Below, piece by piece: positions 1-11,776 of a DNA stretch of 64,000 nt. Below the pieces are notes generated by a model, which was not told the DNA's origin, did not search any database, and saw only the letters and a program-made list of their open reading frames with translations. The position numbers and the translations under genes are program-made. Source of the DNA: Thermothelomyces thermophilus ATCC 42464 (taxonomy: Eukaryota > Ascomycota > Sordariomycetes > Sordariales > Chaetomiaceae). The stretch is taken from the NCBI RefSeq assembly GCF_000226095.1, contig NC_016472.1:8804001-8868000 (forward strand), in the 5' to 3' direction. Position 1 is the stretch's first letter. Every line of letters starts with the position of its first letter.

Positions 1-298
1 GATCCCGGTCGCCCTTACAAAAATTGTTCGCCGCCCGCTTTCGACCCAAAGTTGCGATCCAGCACGCAGCATGCCGTGCAAAGACACCTCGGTGCCGTGC
101 TAATTGTCCTGCCCGACAGCTTCCAACACGTGATGTTGGCGTATGCGACGAGCTACAGCCTCAAATCCACCGAGTTGGTGGTTGCTCGATTATAGGCGGA
201 TCGGAACTTGAAATATCCCCGCCGCGTGACCAACATAGGTACGGTGGCCCAGTACGGCGGGAGAGAGTGCTGGGATGAGCCGTGTTGTAACTTGACGC

Positions 299-312
299 GT
301 ACTGTACAGTAC
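299..312. repeat. 14-bp perfect palindrome GTACTGTACAGTAC, copy 1
   Basis: The same 14-bp perfect palindrome recurs at 62706-62719 at the other end of the window. It is followed within five bases by a copy of the dispersed GTACGGATTAC motif. Its role is unknown. Confidence 0.7.
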
Positions 313-316
313 ATAT

Positions 317-327
317 GTACGGATTAC
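317..327 (-). repeat. Dispersed 11-mer GTAATCCGTAC, intergenic copy
   Basis: Read on the minus strand this is GTAATCCGTAC. Exact copies also occur at 16887-16897, 26268-26278, 35781-35791 and 63751-63761, all intergenic. Confidence 0.75.
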
Positions 328-1964
328 ATACCTTAAACTTTCGAGAAAGGCGTTGTGACTGAATCGGCGGACACCGGCCACTGGGAGGGATTGAATCGGT
401 CCTGTATGTATGTACATACGTACCGAACGTATGTAAGGTGTCTGATGTACGGACATCCCTTACATACATACCTAAGTGCACGCTGCCTTGCACAATGCTG
501 CAAGTCGCCCCGAGATGAGAGCGTTTGGGGACCACAACTTGGGTCAACCGACCTTGGGCACGAAGACAAGCAAAAGAAGAAGATCCCAATGGATAGTGCA
601 TACATACGGGCTCCAGATACCAGTGCTGACTTAAGCCGCAGAGATTGCGCGTCGGCAAGCTGTGAGCTGTCGGCAAAGGCAGATCGCATTAGATCCCACA
701 GCAACCTCCTGTGCCTGTTCCCACAAGCAACCCCAGCAATGCACGGAGTAGGCACAGAAACTTTCCCACCTCCAGGCGGTGTTCCTATGTTGCCTTTAAG
801 TTTTTCCATTGATGATCGTGGCCGCGTCGTCGGGACGGTCCATGCAATGGGCGAGACATGTTTCAAGCGGCAAATCGGCAGCCCGGGGTGGGATTCCGGG
901 CCGGGCACACACGTGCGCCAATGGTGCTAAACATGGGTGGTTCCCCTTTCATTTCTTTGCCGCGAGAGAGTTCCATTGAAGTAAAAAAAGAACGAACAAC
1001 TTAATCGAAGACGCTTGCGAGCAGAGAATACTGGCAGGCGAATCTGAATGAGTGGACACCTAAAGATAGAAATAAGCATGGACTCAACAAAGCGCGCGCA
1101 TCTACTCTGCGCTAGTGTAGACGAATTAGTTACACAGCAAGCCCACAGAATACACTACACGGGTGGAATTGCCCGGCCATGGCCCTGGATCATTTTGGCG
1201 GGGAACGACCTGGGCGGCAGCCAGTGAAGATGCAGAACTACGATAGGGGAGCCGCCCGACGTCATTGCCCGTAGCCAATCCGTAGCCAATCAGTTCCCTG
1301 CAGCTGCCATTGCCGTTTCAGACGAACCAGTCCCCTTTGTCCCAGGACCCATGAACAAGGGACTCTTTCAACATCGAGTTTCAGGCCCGATGTCATAGGC
1401 CAGTGACCTACGAAATGCACTGGTCAGTATACAAAAAACCATGGTCAAAAAGAGGCCACCACGCCAAGCGGCCACCCCCCGGTCGCGGGTTCCATCGTTG
1501 ACTTTATCGGCGGTGATAGGAATCCAATGCGCATCACCGTCTCTTTGCCGCTTTTCCGTTCCTACTTCTATTTTTTTTCCCCCAATTCTGCGGTGTTATT
1601 GCCAGGTTGGCCGTCGGTGCCACCGCCTGAATTTCACCTAGTTTCCCCCTCCTTCTGCACCTTGGCACGACACGCGCCTTCTTCTGTGCTTCCCTGTGTT
1701 TACTTTCGGTGGTGATCGCAGGTAACCAAAAGCGCCTGGGCATAGCACCTTTTATTTAGCCCCTCGGTTATCACTCGCGACAGCGCGGGGGCAAGCACAG
1801 GCCTCCCAACGCCCGGAAGCAACCCCCGAGAAGTTGGTTGACACGCATGGCCCGTCGCCGCGGCAGCCACCGCACTTGCACTCGCACGCGCGCCAGCGAC
1901 ATCTAGCCCTTCGCATCGCCATCCCAGCTAAGTCCTGCAGACATCGCATGCGACATCCTCGCCG

Positions 1965-4900
1965 ATGAGCGACACCACCTCGACGGCAGCCGCCGCCGCC
2001 ACAAAGACGGAGGCCAGCATCACCGATGATGGACCCGGAGCTGCGCAGAAGGCGACGGGCATCAGCCTGGTCGCCTTCGTCACTGCATTGGCCGCTTCGC
2101 TGGTCGTCTTTGGCATTCAGATGGGCTTCTTCCTGCTCTTGCGGAACAAGTTGGTCAGGATATTGTACGTCGCCTAACCTCCTCCAGCTCCTCCTCTCCT
2201 CTCCTTTCTTTCCTGCCTGCCCCTTTTTGGCTCCCTGCAGCACCCAGCACATGAGTACTGATGGCCTTGACAATGAATGACAGCAAACCGAAGACCTACC
2301 TGGTCCCCGAGCGCGAGCGCACCGAGCCCCCGCCTTCCAACCACCTCGCCCTAGCCTACAAGCTCATGAGCTTCGAGGACCGCGAAATCATCAAGAAGTG
2401 CGGTCTTGACGCCTACTTCTTCCTGCGCTACCTGCAAACCCTCCTCATCATATTCATCCCCATCGCCGTCGTCGTGATCCCAATCCTGGTTCCCCTCAAC
2501 TACATCGGCGGTCTGGGACGGGAGGTAGTCAATGGCACCGCCAACGCCTCTAACAAGAGCGATCCTACCGGCCTGGACACGCTGGCATGGGGCAACGTCG
2601 CCCCCAACAAGCAGCAACGCCGCTGGGCCCACCTTGTTCTCGCCCTCCTCGTCATCCTGTGGGTCTGCGGTGTCTTCTTCGGCGAGCTCAAGGTCTACGT
2701 CAAGATCCGGCAGGACTACCTGACGAGCGCCGAGCACCGCCTGCGCGCCTCGGCCAACACGGTGCTCGTGAGCTCTATCCCGGACAAGTGGCTCAGCGAG
2801 GAAGCCCTAAGGGGCCTGTTCGACGTGTTTCCCGGTGGCATTAGGAATGTTTGGCTCACCCGGGACTTCACCCCCCTGCTTGCCAAGATACATGAGCGCG
2901 ACGCCATCCACAAGCTCCTGGAGGCGGCCGAGAGCGACCTGATCCGCAACGCAAAGAGGAAGCAGCTCAAGCAGGCCGAAGAGACCGGCATCATGAACAG
3001 GCTCAAGGCCGTAACCGCCGAGGGCAGGGCCGACAGAGCCCAGCGCGCCAAAGCTCAAGACGAGGAGGCCCAGAGACGCGCCGAGGCTGCTGGCGGCTTG
3101 AGCGCCAACACGCCACATATTCCCCACGGTGTGCACGAGGCGATCGCCGAGGCAGACGACCGGAGCGACGGCGGTTTCGACATTGCTCGGGAGCGGCGGG
3201 CCGACGAGGGGGAGAAGCGATGGGGCCACAAAAACCCGCTCGGTAAGATCGGGGAGGGTCTGGGCAAGGGTGTCGGAAAGAGTGCTGCCCTCGCCAGCGG
3301 GGCCGGCCTCGGCATCGCTGGGGGCGCCAAAGCCGTGCGGAGAGGCATCGACAAAGAGCTGAAGGGTCCTGCTGGTTTCGACTTTGTGAACACCGAGTCC
3401 CGACGTGAGCCGCCTTCCGTGACGACGAGCGATCCGGACTCTCCTCCGCCGCGAGACCAGAGCGCGGCCGACGATGAGGAGCGCCCCAAGGCGTCGTTCG
3501 CCTCGGAAGCCCCCCTGACCAAACATGCCCGCCACGCCCACACCGCGTCCGACGCCTCCCAGGAGTCAGCAGATATCAAGACGGAGGCCGGCGAGCCCAG
3601 GCTCTTCGGTAACACGGTTCGCCGTGCTACGAATCTGGACGAGATGATCGTCACGGAAAAGACGCGGTGGTATGAATTCTGGAAGCCGCCAACCGGAAGC
3701 TACGCGTCCCCAATCCCTCAGGGCGCCGAGGAAGGCGAGTATCCTTGGAAGAAGAAGAAGAAATCGTTGTGGGAGATTGTGAAGGACGCAGTCCCGGTCC
3801 TGGGCGGCAGTTCTCTGCCGCCGGTGGAGTACCCGCCCGCATATACTCGCGACTACGCCAAGGAACCAGAGGATGATACTGCCGAGTGGAGGAAGTGGCT
3901 GAAGCCCGAGGAACGTCCCCACCACCGGGTTCACAAGTTCGCCGGCATGCCATCATGGCTGCCCGCGCTGCCGCTGCTCGGCAGGAAGGTGGACACGATC
4001 TACTGGTGCCGAGCGGAGCTCGCCCGGCTGAACCTGGAGATCGAGGAGGACCAGCAGCACCCGGAGCGATATCCCGTCATGAACTCGGCCTTCATCCAGT
4101 TCAACCATCAGGTCGCGGCGCACATGGCCTGCCAGTCGGTCACTCACCATATCCCGAAACAGATGTCGCCTCGCATGGTGGAGATCTCGCCGGACGATGT
4201 CATCTGGGACAACATGGCCATCCCGTGGTGGAGCGAGTGGGCGAGGAGCGCCATCGTCTTCGCCTTCGTGTCCGCCATGGTGATCCTGTGGGCCTTCCCC
4301 GTCGCCTGGACTGCCTCGCTCTCCTCGCTCGATGCTCTGGTTGCTAAATACAGCTGGCTCCACTTCCTGGTCGAGAACGAGGTTCTCGGCAACGCCGTCA
4401 AGGCGATTGCCGGCGTCTTGCCCGCCCTGGTCCTGTCCATCATCCTGGCCCTGGTGCCCATCGTCCTCAACTTCTTGGCCGACTTCCAGGGCTCCAAGAC
4501 CGGGTCGCAGAAGAGCGAGACGGTGCAGATCTACTACTTTGCCTTCCTCTTCGTCCAGGTCTTCCTGGTCGTCTCCATCGCCTCGGGTACCCTGCAGACG
4601 CTCGCCAACATCTCCAAGGACTTCACCAGCACGCCAAACGTCCTGGCCGAGAACCTCCCCAAGGCCGCCAACTACTTCTTCGCTTACATGATCCTGCAGG
4701 CGCTCTCGACGAGCTCGGGAACGCTGCTGCAGATCGGCACGCTTCTCGTCTGGTATGTCTGGGCTCGCATCGTCGACAACACGGCTCGTGCCAAGTGGAC
4801 GCGCAACACCCAGCTGCCGACCGTGTCTTGGGGGTCCTTCTTCCCGGTCTACACCAACTTTGCCTGCATCGCTCTCATCTACTCCATCGTCGCGCCCCTG

Positions 4901-5938
4901 ATCGCCATCTTCGCCATCATCACCTTCAGCCTGCTCTGGGTCGCCCACCGGTACAACATGCTGTACGTCACGCGCTTCAAGACCGACACCGGCGGCGTGC
5001 TGTACCCGCGGGCCATCAACCAGACCTTCACGGGCCTATACGTCATGGAGTTGTGCCTCATCGGGCTCTTCTTCCTCGCCGAGGACGAGACGGGCACGAA
5101 CGTGTGCTTCCCGCAGGGCATCATCATGATCGCCGCGCTGATCCTGACCATCCTCTACCAATACCTCCTCAACTCCTCCTTCGGCCCGCTCTTGCGCTAC
5201 CTCCCCATCACGTTCGAGGACGAAGCCGTGCTTCGTGACGAAGCCTTCCAGCGAGCCCAGGCCCGCCGCCTCGGCCTCACCGTCGCCGACTACGACGATG
5301 ACGACGACGACGAAGCCTCGTCGCTGGACCGGCCCGGAACCGCGGACAGCGCCCGGCACGCCGCCGACGACATTGAGCTCGAGAAGATGGCGGCCGGCCG
5401 CGGCCACGCCGCCGGCGGCGGCGGCGGTGGTGGTGGTGGTGGTGGCCGGCGTCACGGCCGAACGGGCTCGGCCCTCGGCCGGCTCAGGCCGGTCAACAAG
5501 GGCATCCAGCACGCGAGCACCTGGGCGGCGCGGGGCGGCAAGCAGATCCGGGCGGCGACGTTCGGCAAGGCCGAGGAGAGCCTGCGGACGGCGGCGCAGT
5601 ACCGCAAGGACCGGCGGCAGCGCGACCTCGAGGCGCAGCGCGCCATGGGCGACGCCCTCTTTGGCGGCTACTGCGACGTGATCGAGGACCTGACGCCGCA
5701 GGAGCGCGACGTGCTGGTGCGCAAGGCGTTCCAGCACTCGGCGCTGCGCGCGCGCCGGCCCGTCGTGTGGATCCCGCGCGACGACATCGGCGTCAGCGAC
5801 GACGAGATCCGCCGCACCAACGAGTTCAGCGGCTGGATCTCCATCACCAACGAGGGCACCGCGCTCGACAGCAAGGTGCGCGTCTTGTACGGGCGGAACC
5901 CGCCGGACTTCTCGGAAGTGGACCTCATTAATCTTTAG
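1965..5938 (+). CDS. CSC1: CSC1/OSCA/TMEM63-family calcium-permeable stress-gated channel (DUF221)
   Basis: Predicted mechanosensitive cation channel of the plasma membrane or an endomembrane. Two coding exons, 1965-2164 and 2284-5938, joined through a TTC codon, give 1284 residues; the splice restores the conserved KPKTYLVPERERT stretch after the first helix. Visible parts are an N-terminal helix (about 33-60), two helices near 100-125 and 165-185, a cytosolic loop of about 530 residues, then about seven to eight helices from residue 722 onward, and a C-terminal extension matching the PHM7 tail (SGWISITNEGTALDSKVRVL). The loop carries a long charged, probably disordered insert. The tail has an Asp run near 5298 and a Gly run near 5415-5447 encoded by GGC/GGT repeats. 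At 1284 residues it is longer than yeast CSC1 (under 800). The DUF221 assignment is firm; channel activity is inferred from the family. Confidence 0.93.
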
Positions 5939-6359
5939 TAGTTCATTTCTTTTTTGGTTTTTTCCTTTTCGTGCTTTCTTTCTTTCTTTTTGATACCTTT
6001 TGCCTTAATTTTTTTTCTTCCTCTTTCGTTTTTCTTGCGGCAGCAACTCCTCCACAAGGGGGGAGGGGGAGAGAGAGAGAGAGAGGAGAGCTGTGCGTGC
6101 TATAGAGTCCGTATTTCATCACGCTCGAGAAAAGGAAGCGAGAGGAGAAGAAACTGTTGCAATAGCCGCATACATAACGTAACATACACAGAGAGAGGTA
6201 GATATACCCATTGGGCGTTTTAAAGAGGCGGGGAAGGGGTGGGGGGTGGGGGGTGTGTTGCTTCTGGCTTTGACATGCAGTGAGAAAGCATGAGAACATC
6301 GGACGGAATGTCTTACGACATGGAATGACGGAAGGGAGGAATTCGGAGAAAATGGAATG

Positions 6360-6363
<4 letters not shown>

Positions 6364-6390
<27 letters not shown>
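6364..6390. repeat. (AG)n microsatellite
   Basis: About 13 uninterrupted AG units lie in the 3' intergenic region of the channel gene. Confidence 0.95.
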
Positions 6391-6938
6391 CGGAGATGCA
6401 TTGCATTGGCGTTGAACATGTTTGGATGTCATGTACATACCGCACAACAGTTCTGGATAGCATTGCATTGTATGTAGAGTAGAAGCAGCATACCGATACC
6501 GGGTCCGACACTTTTTTTTTTATTCTGCATGCCTGCTCACAAACACGTACACATACAGTACATACATATTATATGTACGTAGCAGTGACTAACTGCAACC
6601 CCCCTCCTCTCCCTTAGGTGCCTTTTGGTTGCAGGGTGCGTCGGAAGCTGCGCGTTAGAGAGGGGACCTGCTTCTCAACTTGAACATCAAGCGCCTCGGC
6701 TAGCGCGACGGGCACGAGAGGGTTGTTCCGAGGTGTTACTACGAGACGTGATACCGAGGACCTGCCCTGTTTTCATAGGCTCCCGAGCGGGCAGGGTGGT
6801 GGTGCAGCACCTGGCTTGTTGAAGAGTTGAGATATGGCAGAGGAAGCTAAGGAGATTGCGCCGTGTGTAACACAGAGAGGTCAGTTGATACAGCCCCGGT
6901 ACGTTTATCTGGTCCACGGGTAGTCAAGCCTTCCAGGT

Positions 6939-6976
6939 GTTTTTTTTTTCTTTTTCTTTTTCTTTTTTTTTTTTTT
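6939..6976. repeat. T-rich tract
   Basis: A run of T broken by single C bases lies between two convergent genes. It may help 3' end formation on either strand. Confidence 0.85.
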
Positions 6977-7199
6977 CATAGTACGTAGTGCGGTACTGTA
7001 CATGTATAAACAACAACACACTTCGGCCGCTTGGATCTGGTCACAAGCTGGTGGTACACATAACGACACCAGTAAGTTAGTTTACACAATCGACAGTAGC
7101 CCGCCGACCCAAACATGTCCAAAACGCCGCAAATTCCCCGACTCTAGAGCTCCGAAGACCCATTTCTTGCCCGTAAGTTCGACCGCCTCGCTCACAAGC

Positions 7200-8270
7200 T
7201 CAGTGCTTCTTCTTCTTCTTCTCCTCATTCCCCTTCTCCTCCTCCTCCTTCCCGGTTTTGGCCGGCGGCCAGACGGTGTTTATGAGCGGGCTCAACAGGG
7301 TGGCGCCGAGCAGGCACATCAAGGTCGCCACCAGCTGCAGGAAGCCGGCGGCGGCGGAGCCGGGCTGGAGGGTGACGAACCTGAGGAACTCGTTCACCTG
7401 GTACAGGTCCTGCTGCCTGTCGATGACGTAGCGCGTCGGCGGCCCGGCCGCCGAGGAGCAGGCGGCATCGGAGGCGGGAGCGTCGCCGGCCGTGACGGCC
7501 GCGTAGCTCGGCTCGGCGCCCTCCTGCACGGCCTGCCGCTTCTCCTGGGCGGCGTCGTAGGGGGGCGGGGGCGACGGGGTGGCGGCCTCGGAGCGAGCGG
7601 AGGAGGGGGTCAGGTGGAGGACGGAGACGAGGCGGACCGGGGCGCGGTGGAAGGGGATGAACCAGATGGAGAAGACCTGGAAGATGGTGAGGTAGAGGAG
7701 ATTGGCGCGCTCATCGTGGACTGTTTGTTTTGGGGGGGGGGTTTCAGGGTCATTAGTGGGTCTGGCCCAACAGATGAACGAGAGAGCAAGGGGTAGGCAA
7801 GCGCGGGGTGAGGGAAGGGGGAGGCATACCGCATGATTCGATCTCGAGCTCGATCTTTGGACTGAGGATCTTGTCTGGTTGGAGGGGTCAGTCCAAGTTT
7901 GGCCTTGAGGTGTGAAAAATTGAGAAGGCGGGGTGGCTTACACCACCGGTAGATGGCAGCAATGAGCACGCGCGAGTCGAAGCTGCCCACGCCGGGAATG
8001 TGCAGGTTCTTGAAAGATGGAACGCGGCAGAAGGGGTGTTCAAAAGCAGCGCCGGGAGCAAAGTAGCGGTAGATGGCGTCGCGCTGGGCGTCTGGGGTCC
8101 CCTGGGCCAAGGTCTGGACGACCTGCTTGATATCTTGAGCTGCAACAGCAAAGCCAGTCAGTCAATGAACATCTCGCAATTTTTTTTCTTCCGTGTCGTC
8201 ACGAGATGAAGAGAGCAGAAAGGAGAAAAGGGGAAGGGCAAGGGACTGATTGCGCACCTGGATTCTCCAT
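7200..8270 (-). CDS. SigF-like NTF2-like domain protein with C-terminal membrane segment
   Basis: Four coding exons on the minus strand (8258-8270, 7942-8139, 7830-7874, 7200-7720) give 258 residues. The first coding exon is only 13 nt; splicing yields MENPAQDIKQVVQTLAQGTP. The product fits an ascomycete family annotated as SigF-like NTF2-like: an alpha-beta NTF2/SnoaL-type fold with YFAPGAAFEHPFCR near the start, IYRWYKILSPKIELEIESC in the middle, FQVFSIWFIPFHRAPVRL on the core sheet, and QQDLYQVNEFLRFV before a hydrophobic segment (GFLQLVATLMCLLGATLL). The C-terminus is a run of Glu and Lys. A disordered insert of about 55 residues interrupts the NTF2 core before the QDLYQVNE strand. Family membership is a recollection of conserved motifs; biochemical function is unknown. 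Confidence 0.85.
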
Positions 8271-9721
8271 TCTGTCGAGATGTCGTTATTGGGGAAGGGA
8301 GTGGTAATTCTCAGTCTGTTCGGGAGGAATTGTACCTTTTCAGACACTGAGGGCAAATCCAGGGGCACCCGTGTGTTTACTTATAGAAGCGTGCGGCCGA
8401 GTCCAGAGGAGCCGAGATGAATGAGTGGTTACGCAGATAAGAGCGCGCCGACAGATAACTGATGGCAGGCTGTACTTGAGCAGCTGGTGATGTCATCACG
8501 GCACCTACTAGGGACTCACTCACTCGGTACCTCACAAGCCTGGGGCAGCCGAGAACGATGCCCGCAGCAGAGATACCTTAGGCACCGAGGCAGCTAGTGT
8601 AGGCAGAAGTGCAGTGCGCTTCAGCTGCTGATAGAAGTGGCAGAATGTCCGCACTTATTAGTACGGTACAGACAGGTCTATGAACCTGGAAGGACCCCAC
8701 CACGGCCCGGGAGCCCAGCTACGGCCCGGCGCGCAGCCCGGGACACGGATACAATAGTGCAAGCGACCAGTCTAGAAGTAGTGCAAAGTTTAGGAATCGG
8801 TTCGATCAACCTTTTGTACCCTGTACTGCGGACTGCGCGAGGCCAGGACATAAAGAGACCTAGCAGCCAAAGGAGGTCAGGGTGATCAAGACCGAGGTGG
8901 GCACTTACATGCCTTATTATAGTTAAGGTATACTAGAGTACAGCGTTTTTGAGGTGCTGCACTTTTCCTTAGGGAGTGCAGCATCCAGTTGTGGCTTCCT
9001 CTTCCACTATGGTTGGACGTCAGGGCTACCTTCCCGCACCATCACCTCGAAGTAGTTGGTAGTTTCCCTTGAGACATGCACCCCGGATTCAGGCTCCGCG
9101 GAGAAGCAGCTCTCTTGCACAGACGGAGCTCAATTGCAAAGTTTGCTTCACGCCTACCTCATGCGCGACATCATGGTTCCATCAATGTTCCCTTCTCTTG
9201 CACCCGACGAATTGACTCCTCGGTTGATGATGTGGGTAAGTGAGGTGGTTGCACCGATGTCGACCCGAACTTGACTCTTCGCAATGGGCCAACCGCGTCG
9301 GATCTGCTGGCGGAAGCCTGCAATGCTGCAGGTGATGCTGATGCGCATTTGCCTTTTGAATGCTTCTCTCTGGCAACAATAATCCCTGGCCGTTCTTCGG
9401 AATGAAGACGGCTGAGGAGGGGTAAAACTTGGGATGCGATTTATCATCAGGAATTGTATCATGTACTCTAGTGACCAAACAATCCACCCAAATCGAGTTC
9501 CAGAGCACGAAGGCTGCCATCCACTCCTGTATGTACAACACCCAACCATATAAAATTAGCGGCCCAGCGCCGAGACAACCGCACCAAAGAAAACAAAAGC
9601 CGACAGGACCCGTCCGCACCAATATCCTCCCCAGGGGTCCCATGGCCGCCGCCTCCCATCAGCAAAAAGAGACGCCGGACAACGGAAATGCATACACGAG
9701 CAAGGGGATTCTTGGAAGCAG
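8271..9721. other. Intergenic, no supported gene
   Basis: This spans the promoter side of the NTF2-like gene and the 3' side of the membrane-protein gene ending at 9722. A minus-strand frame at 9182-9643 (153 codons) lies downstream of that stop and is more likely 3' untranslated sequence. No tRNA fold could be built around the GGTTCGATC stretch near 8799. Confidence 0.55.
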
Positions 9722-10597
9722 CTATCGCCTCCGGCTGCTCGACCTCCTCACCTCGACAAACTCGGCATCCCCGCCGGCGAACCGGTCCGGGTCGACCTCG
9801 CGGTACCCGCTCAACCGCCTCTCGGCGCTCCTCACCCGGCTGCTCCTTCGCCGCCGCGGCGGGCTGTGCTCCTCGATCACGACCACCTCGTCCTCGGTGT
9901 CGCTCGAGAGCGCGCCCCTGGGCGGGGGCGGGACGCTCGTCCTCCGCCCCCCGCCGCCCTCGTGCCGGCTCACGCTCCTCCGCCTCTCCTCGACGATGAC
10001 GCGGTCCACCTCGGACACGGGCGGCGACGCCGTCGTCGACTCCTCCACGATGACGCCCCTCCCGCCGCCGCCCCGCGTGCGGATCTCGACCGTCTCCTTG
10101 GTGGCGGCGGTGGTGGTGGTGCCGGCGACCGAGCCCCGCCGCCGCGAGTACCGCCGCCGGCTGCGGCTGCGGCGCCGGCGCACGTAGACCGACCCGGTGC
10201 CCTCGGTGACCACGGTGGACGTGTCGTTGCCGGACGGGGCGGGGTTGCCCATGTTGATGCACGTGTAGACGAGCCAGAGGAGGAGGACGAAGCCGGCGAC
10301 GGAGCCGAGCGTGATTCCCACCACCGCACCGGCCGAGGGGCCCGAGTCGAGGGAGCCGTAGTGGGCAGGTACCGTGATGACCGTTTGGGTCGGTTGGGGC
10401 GAGGGTTGTTGGAGCTGTTGGGGTCGCGCTTCCCGGGGCAGATTTCGGTTTAGCTCGAGATTGAGAGAGTTGGATGGGTTTCCGGAGCGATCTGCGACTT
10501 CTGCGGGCGCCGGTGCTGGTGCTGGCGCTGGTGCTGGCGCTGACGCTGCTGCAGCTGCAGCCGCCTCCCGCTGCTGGTTTCTTACTGCGGGTGGCAT
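9722..10597 (-). CDS. Single-pass membrane protein with Arg/Ser-rich cytoplasmic tail, function unknown
   Basis: One uninterrupted frame of 291 residues, starting at the ATG read as MPPAVRNQQ. An in-frame ATG at 10768 would add 57 residues, but that extension has no recognisable content. Order: Ala/Pro-repeat N-terminus, Gln/Pro linker, one clear transmembrane helix near residues 90-113 (AVVGITLGSVAGFVLLLWLV), then a tail with an Arg/Ser block (RRRRSRSRRRYSRRR), Val/Glu-rich stretches and another Arg/Ser block at the end. There is no obvious signal peptide, so topology is uncertain. The layout resembles fungal Ser/Thr-rich wall-sensor-like membrane proteins in having one helix and a charged tail, but no sensor domain is visible. 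Coding rests on strong GC-rich codon bias and the clean helix. Confidence 0.7.
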   Translation of the reverse strand: MPPAVRNQQREAAAAAAASAPAPAPAPAPAPAEVADRSGNPSNSLNLELNRNLPREARPQQLQQPSPQPTQTVITVPAHYGSLDSGPSAGAVVGITLGSVAGFVLLLWLVYTCINMGNPAPSGNDTSTVVTEGTGSVYVRRRRSRSRRRYSRRRGSVAGTTTTAATKETVEIRTRGGGGRGVIVEESTTASPPVSEVDRVIVEERRRSVSRHEGGGGRRTSVPPPPRGALSSDTEDEVVVIEEHSPPRRRRSSRVRSAERRLSGYREVDPDRFAGGDAEFVEVRRSSSRRR

Positions 10598-11776
10598 TGC
10601 GCTGATGATGGGGTCGCGAGAGAGGTGAGTCGCGGCGGGCTGTAAAATCCGCCAGAATCTGACTGGCGACCAGTGCGCGTCGATGCGCGTCTTGCGCACA
10701 GCTGAGATTTGGGTCGCAGAGATGGCCGAGTGGCTGGTCGATGGGCCTCCAGGCGTGGGTTCGCGCAATGAGACGGTCTAAGCGTCGAGGGTATAAGGTA
10801 AGGGATCTCTTTTGAAAGCTATGTGTTTGTTGGCGAGCATCGAGACAAGATCAATTCCTGCACGCTACTCTTCTACTGGTTGGCGTCGCAGTTCTGCGCC
10901 GTGGGCTTCGAGCAGCAGCAGCAGCAGCAGGCAACAACCGAGAGACCGAGACAGCGGCGGGTTGCAGGTGAGCGTCTGCGACGCCGAGCAGCCAATCGCA
11001 ACCGTTGATTGAGGCAACGGTTAAACAAGGCGGCATGCGGAACCAGGCGCGGGATGCGTGCTGTGGCGTTAAGGGTTCTGCGCACATGGCTAAAGATGCA
11101 GAAGAGTAAGACCTGTGCCTCTAACCGGTTGGTTTCATGGGACAATCCTCTTTAGCAACGAGCGCAACCCGATCTGGGCGGCACGGCTGCGAGGAGGCTG
11201 GGGAGGCGCTCCACTCAGATTCGCGTAATGTGGTGTTAATAACCAAAAAAAGAAGAAAAGAAAAGAAAAAAAAAACACCCCGGCACTTCTTTGCGCTCTG
11301 AAGGTCTTCGGGCGGTTGCCAGGGTGGGCACGGACTTGTGAGCGAGCCCCCTGCTGTTGCCAAGCATCTCACAGGGCTGGCCAGGGGCCAAGCAGAAAGG
11401 TGCGTGTGCTCTCTGTTCGCAGATGGGCTTCCTCATTCCCCATCTCCAACGCCATCGTCGCCAAGAGCACTAGCATAGGGCTGGCGCGATGCTTACACTA
11501 TCCTCAGCCGCCTCCTCAATTCTACCCCAAGCCCACCTTGTCTTATTATGACAAACCTCCCCCATCACAGCAAGCAGAGGAACCAAGCGAGTTGCGCCCG
11601 GGTAATCACACAAAACCGCGGATCGCCCTCATCGTCATCGGCTTTTTCTCCTTCTTATCGCTCTTGTCCTCTTTCCTGTCTCTGCGATCCTTCTTTGCCG
11701 CACTTTGACTCACCCCTTTGGAGGATAACCCCCGTCAGCAGCTGTCTCAATCCAAGTCCTCTGGAAGAGAGACCGA
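10598..11776. other. Intergenic, no supported gene
   Basis: This lies between the start of the membrane-protein gene and the stop of TSC1, both on the minus strand. It contains a short CAG repeat (about 10912-10929) and an A-rich run near 11245-11275. No frame is convincing. Confidence 0.55.

Larger units (their letters stand above)
1..1964. other. Intergenic, no supported gene
   Basis: No reading frame here looks like a protein; overlapping frames of about 190 codons between 333 and 930 lie on opposite strands and resemble nothing. The segment holds a 14-bp palindrome at 299-312, a GTACGGATTAC motif at 317-327, repeated TACATAC/GTATGTA stretches at 405-475, and pyrimidine-rich DNA from about 1550 to 1700 that fits the upstream region of the channel gene starting at 1965. 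Confidence 0.6.
5939..7199. other. Intergenic, microsatellite-rich
   Basis: This lies between the 3' end of the channel gene and the 3' end of the convergent NTF2-like gene. It holds GA-dinucleotide runs at 6069-6085 and 6364-6390, TACATA-type sequence at 6540-6575 and a T-rich run at 6939-6976. No gene is supported. Confidence 0.6.

Noticed and set aside
333-930. Overlapping 191-codon frames on opposite strands
   Set aside because: They read through TACATAC-type repeats and have no domain, signal or codon bias.
9182-9643. 153-codon minus-strand frame
   Set aside because: It lies directly after the stop of the membrane-protein gene on the same strand and is better explained as 3' untranslated sequence.
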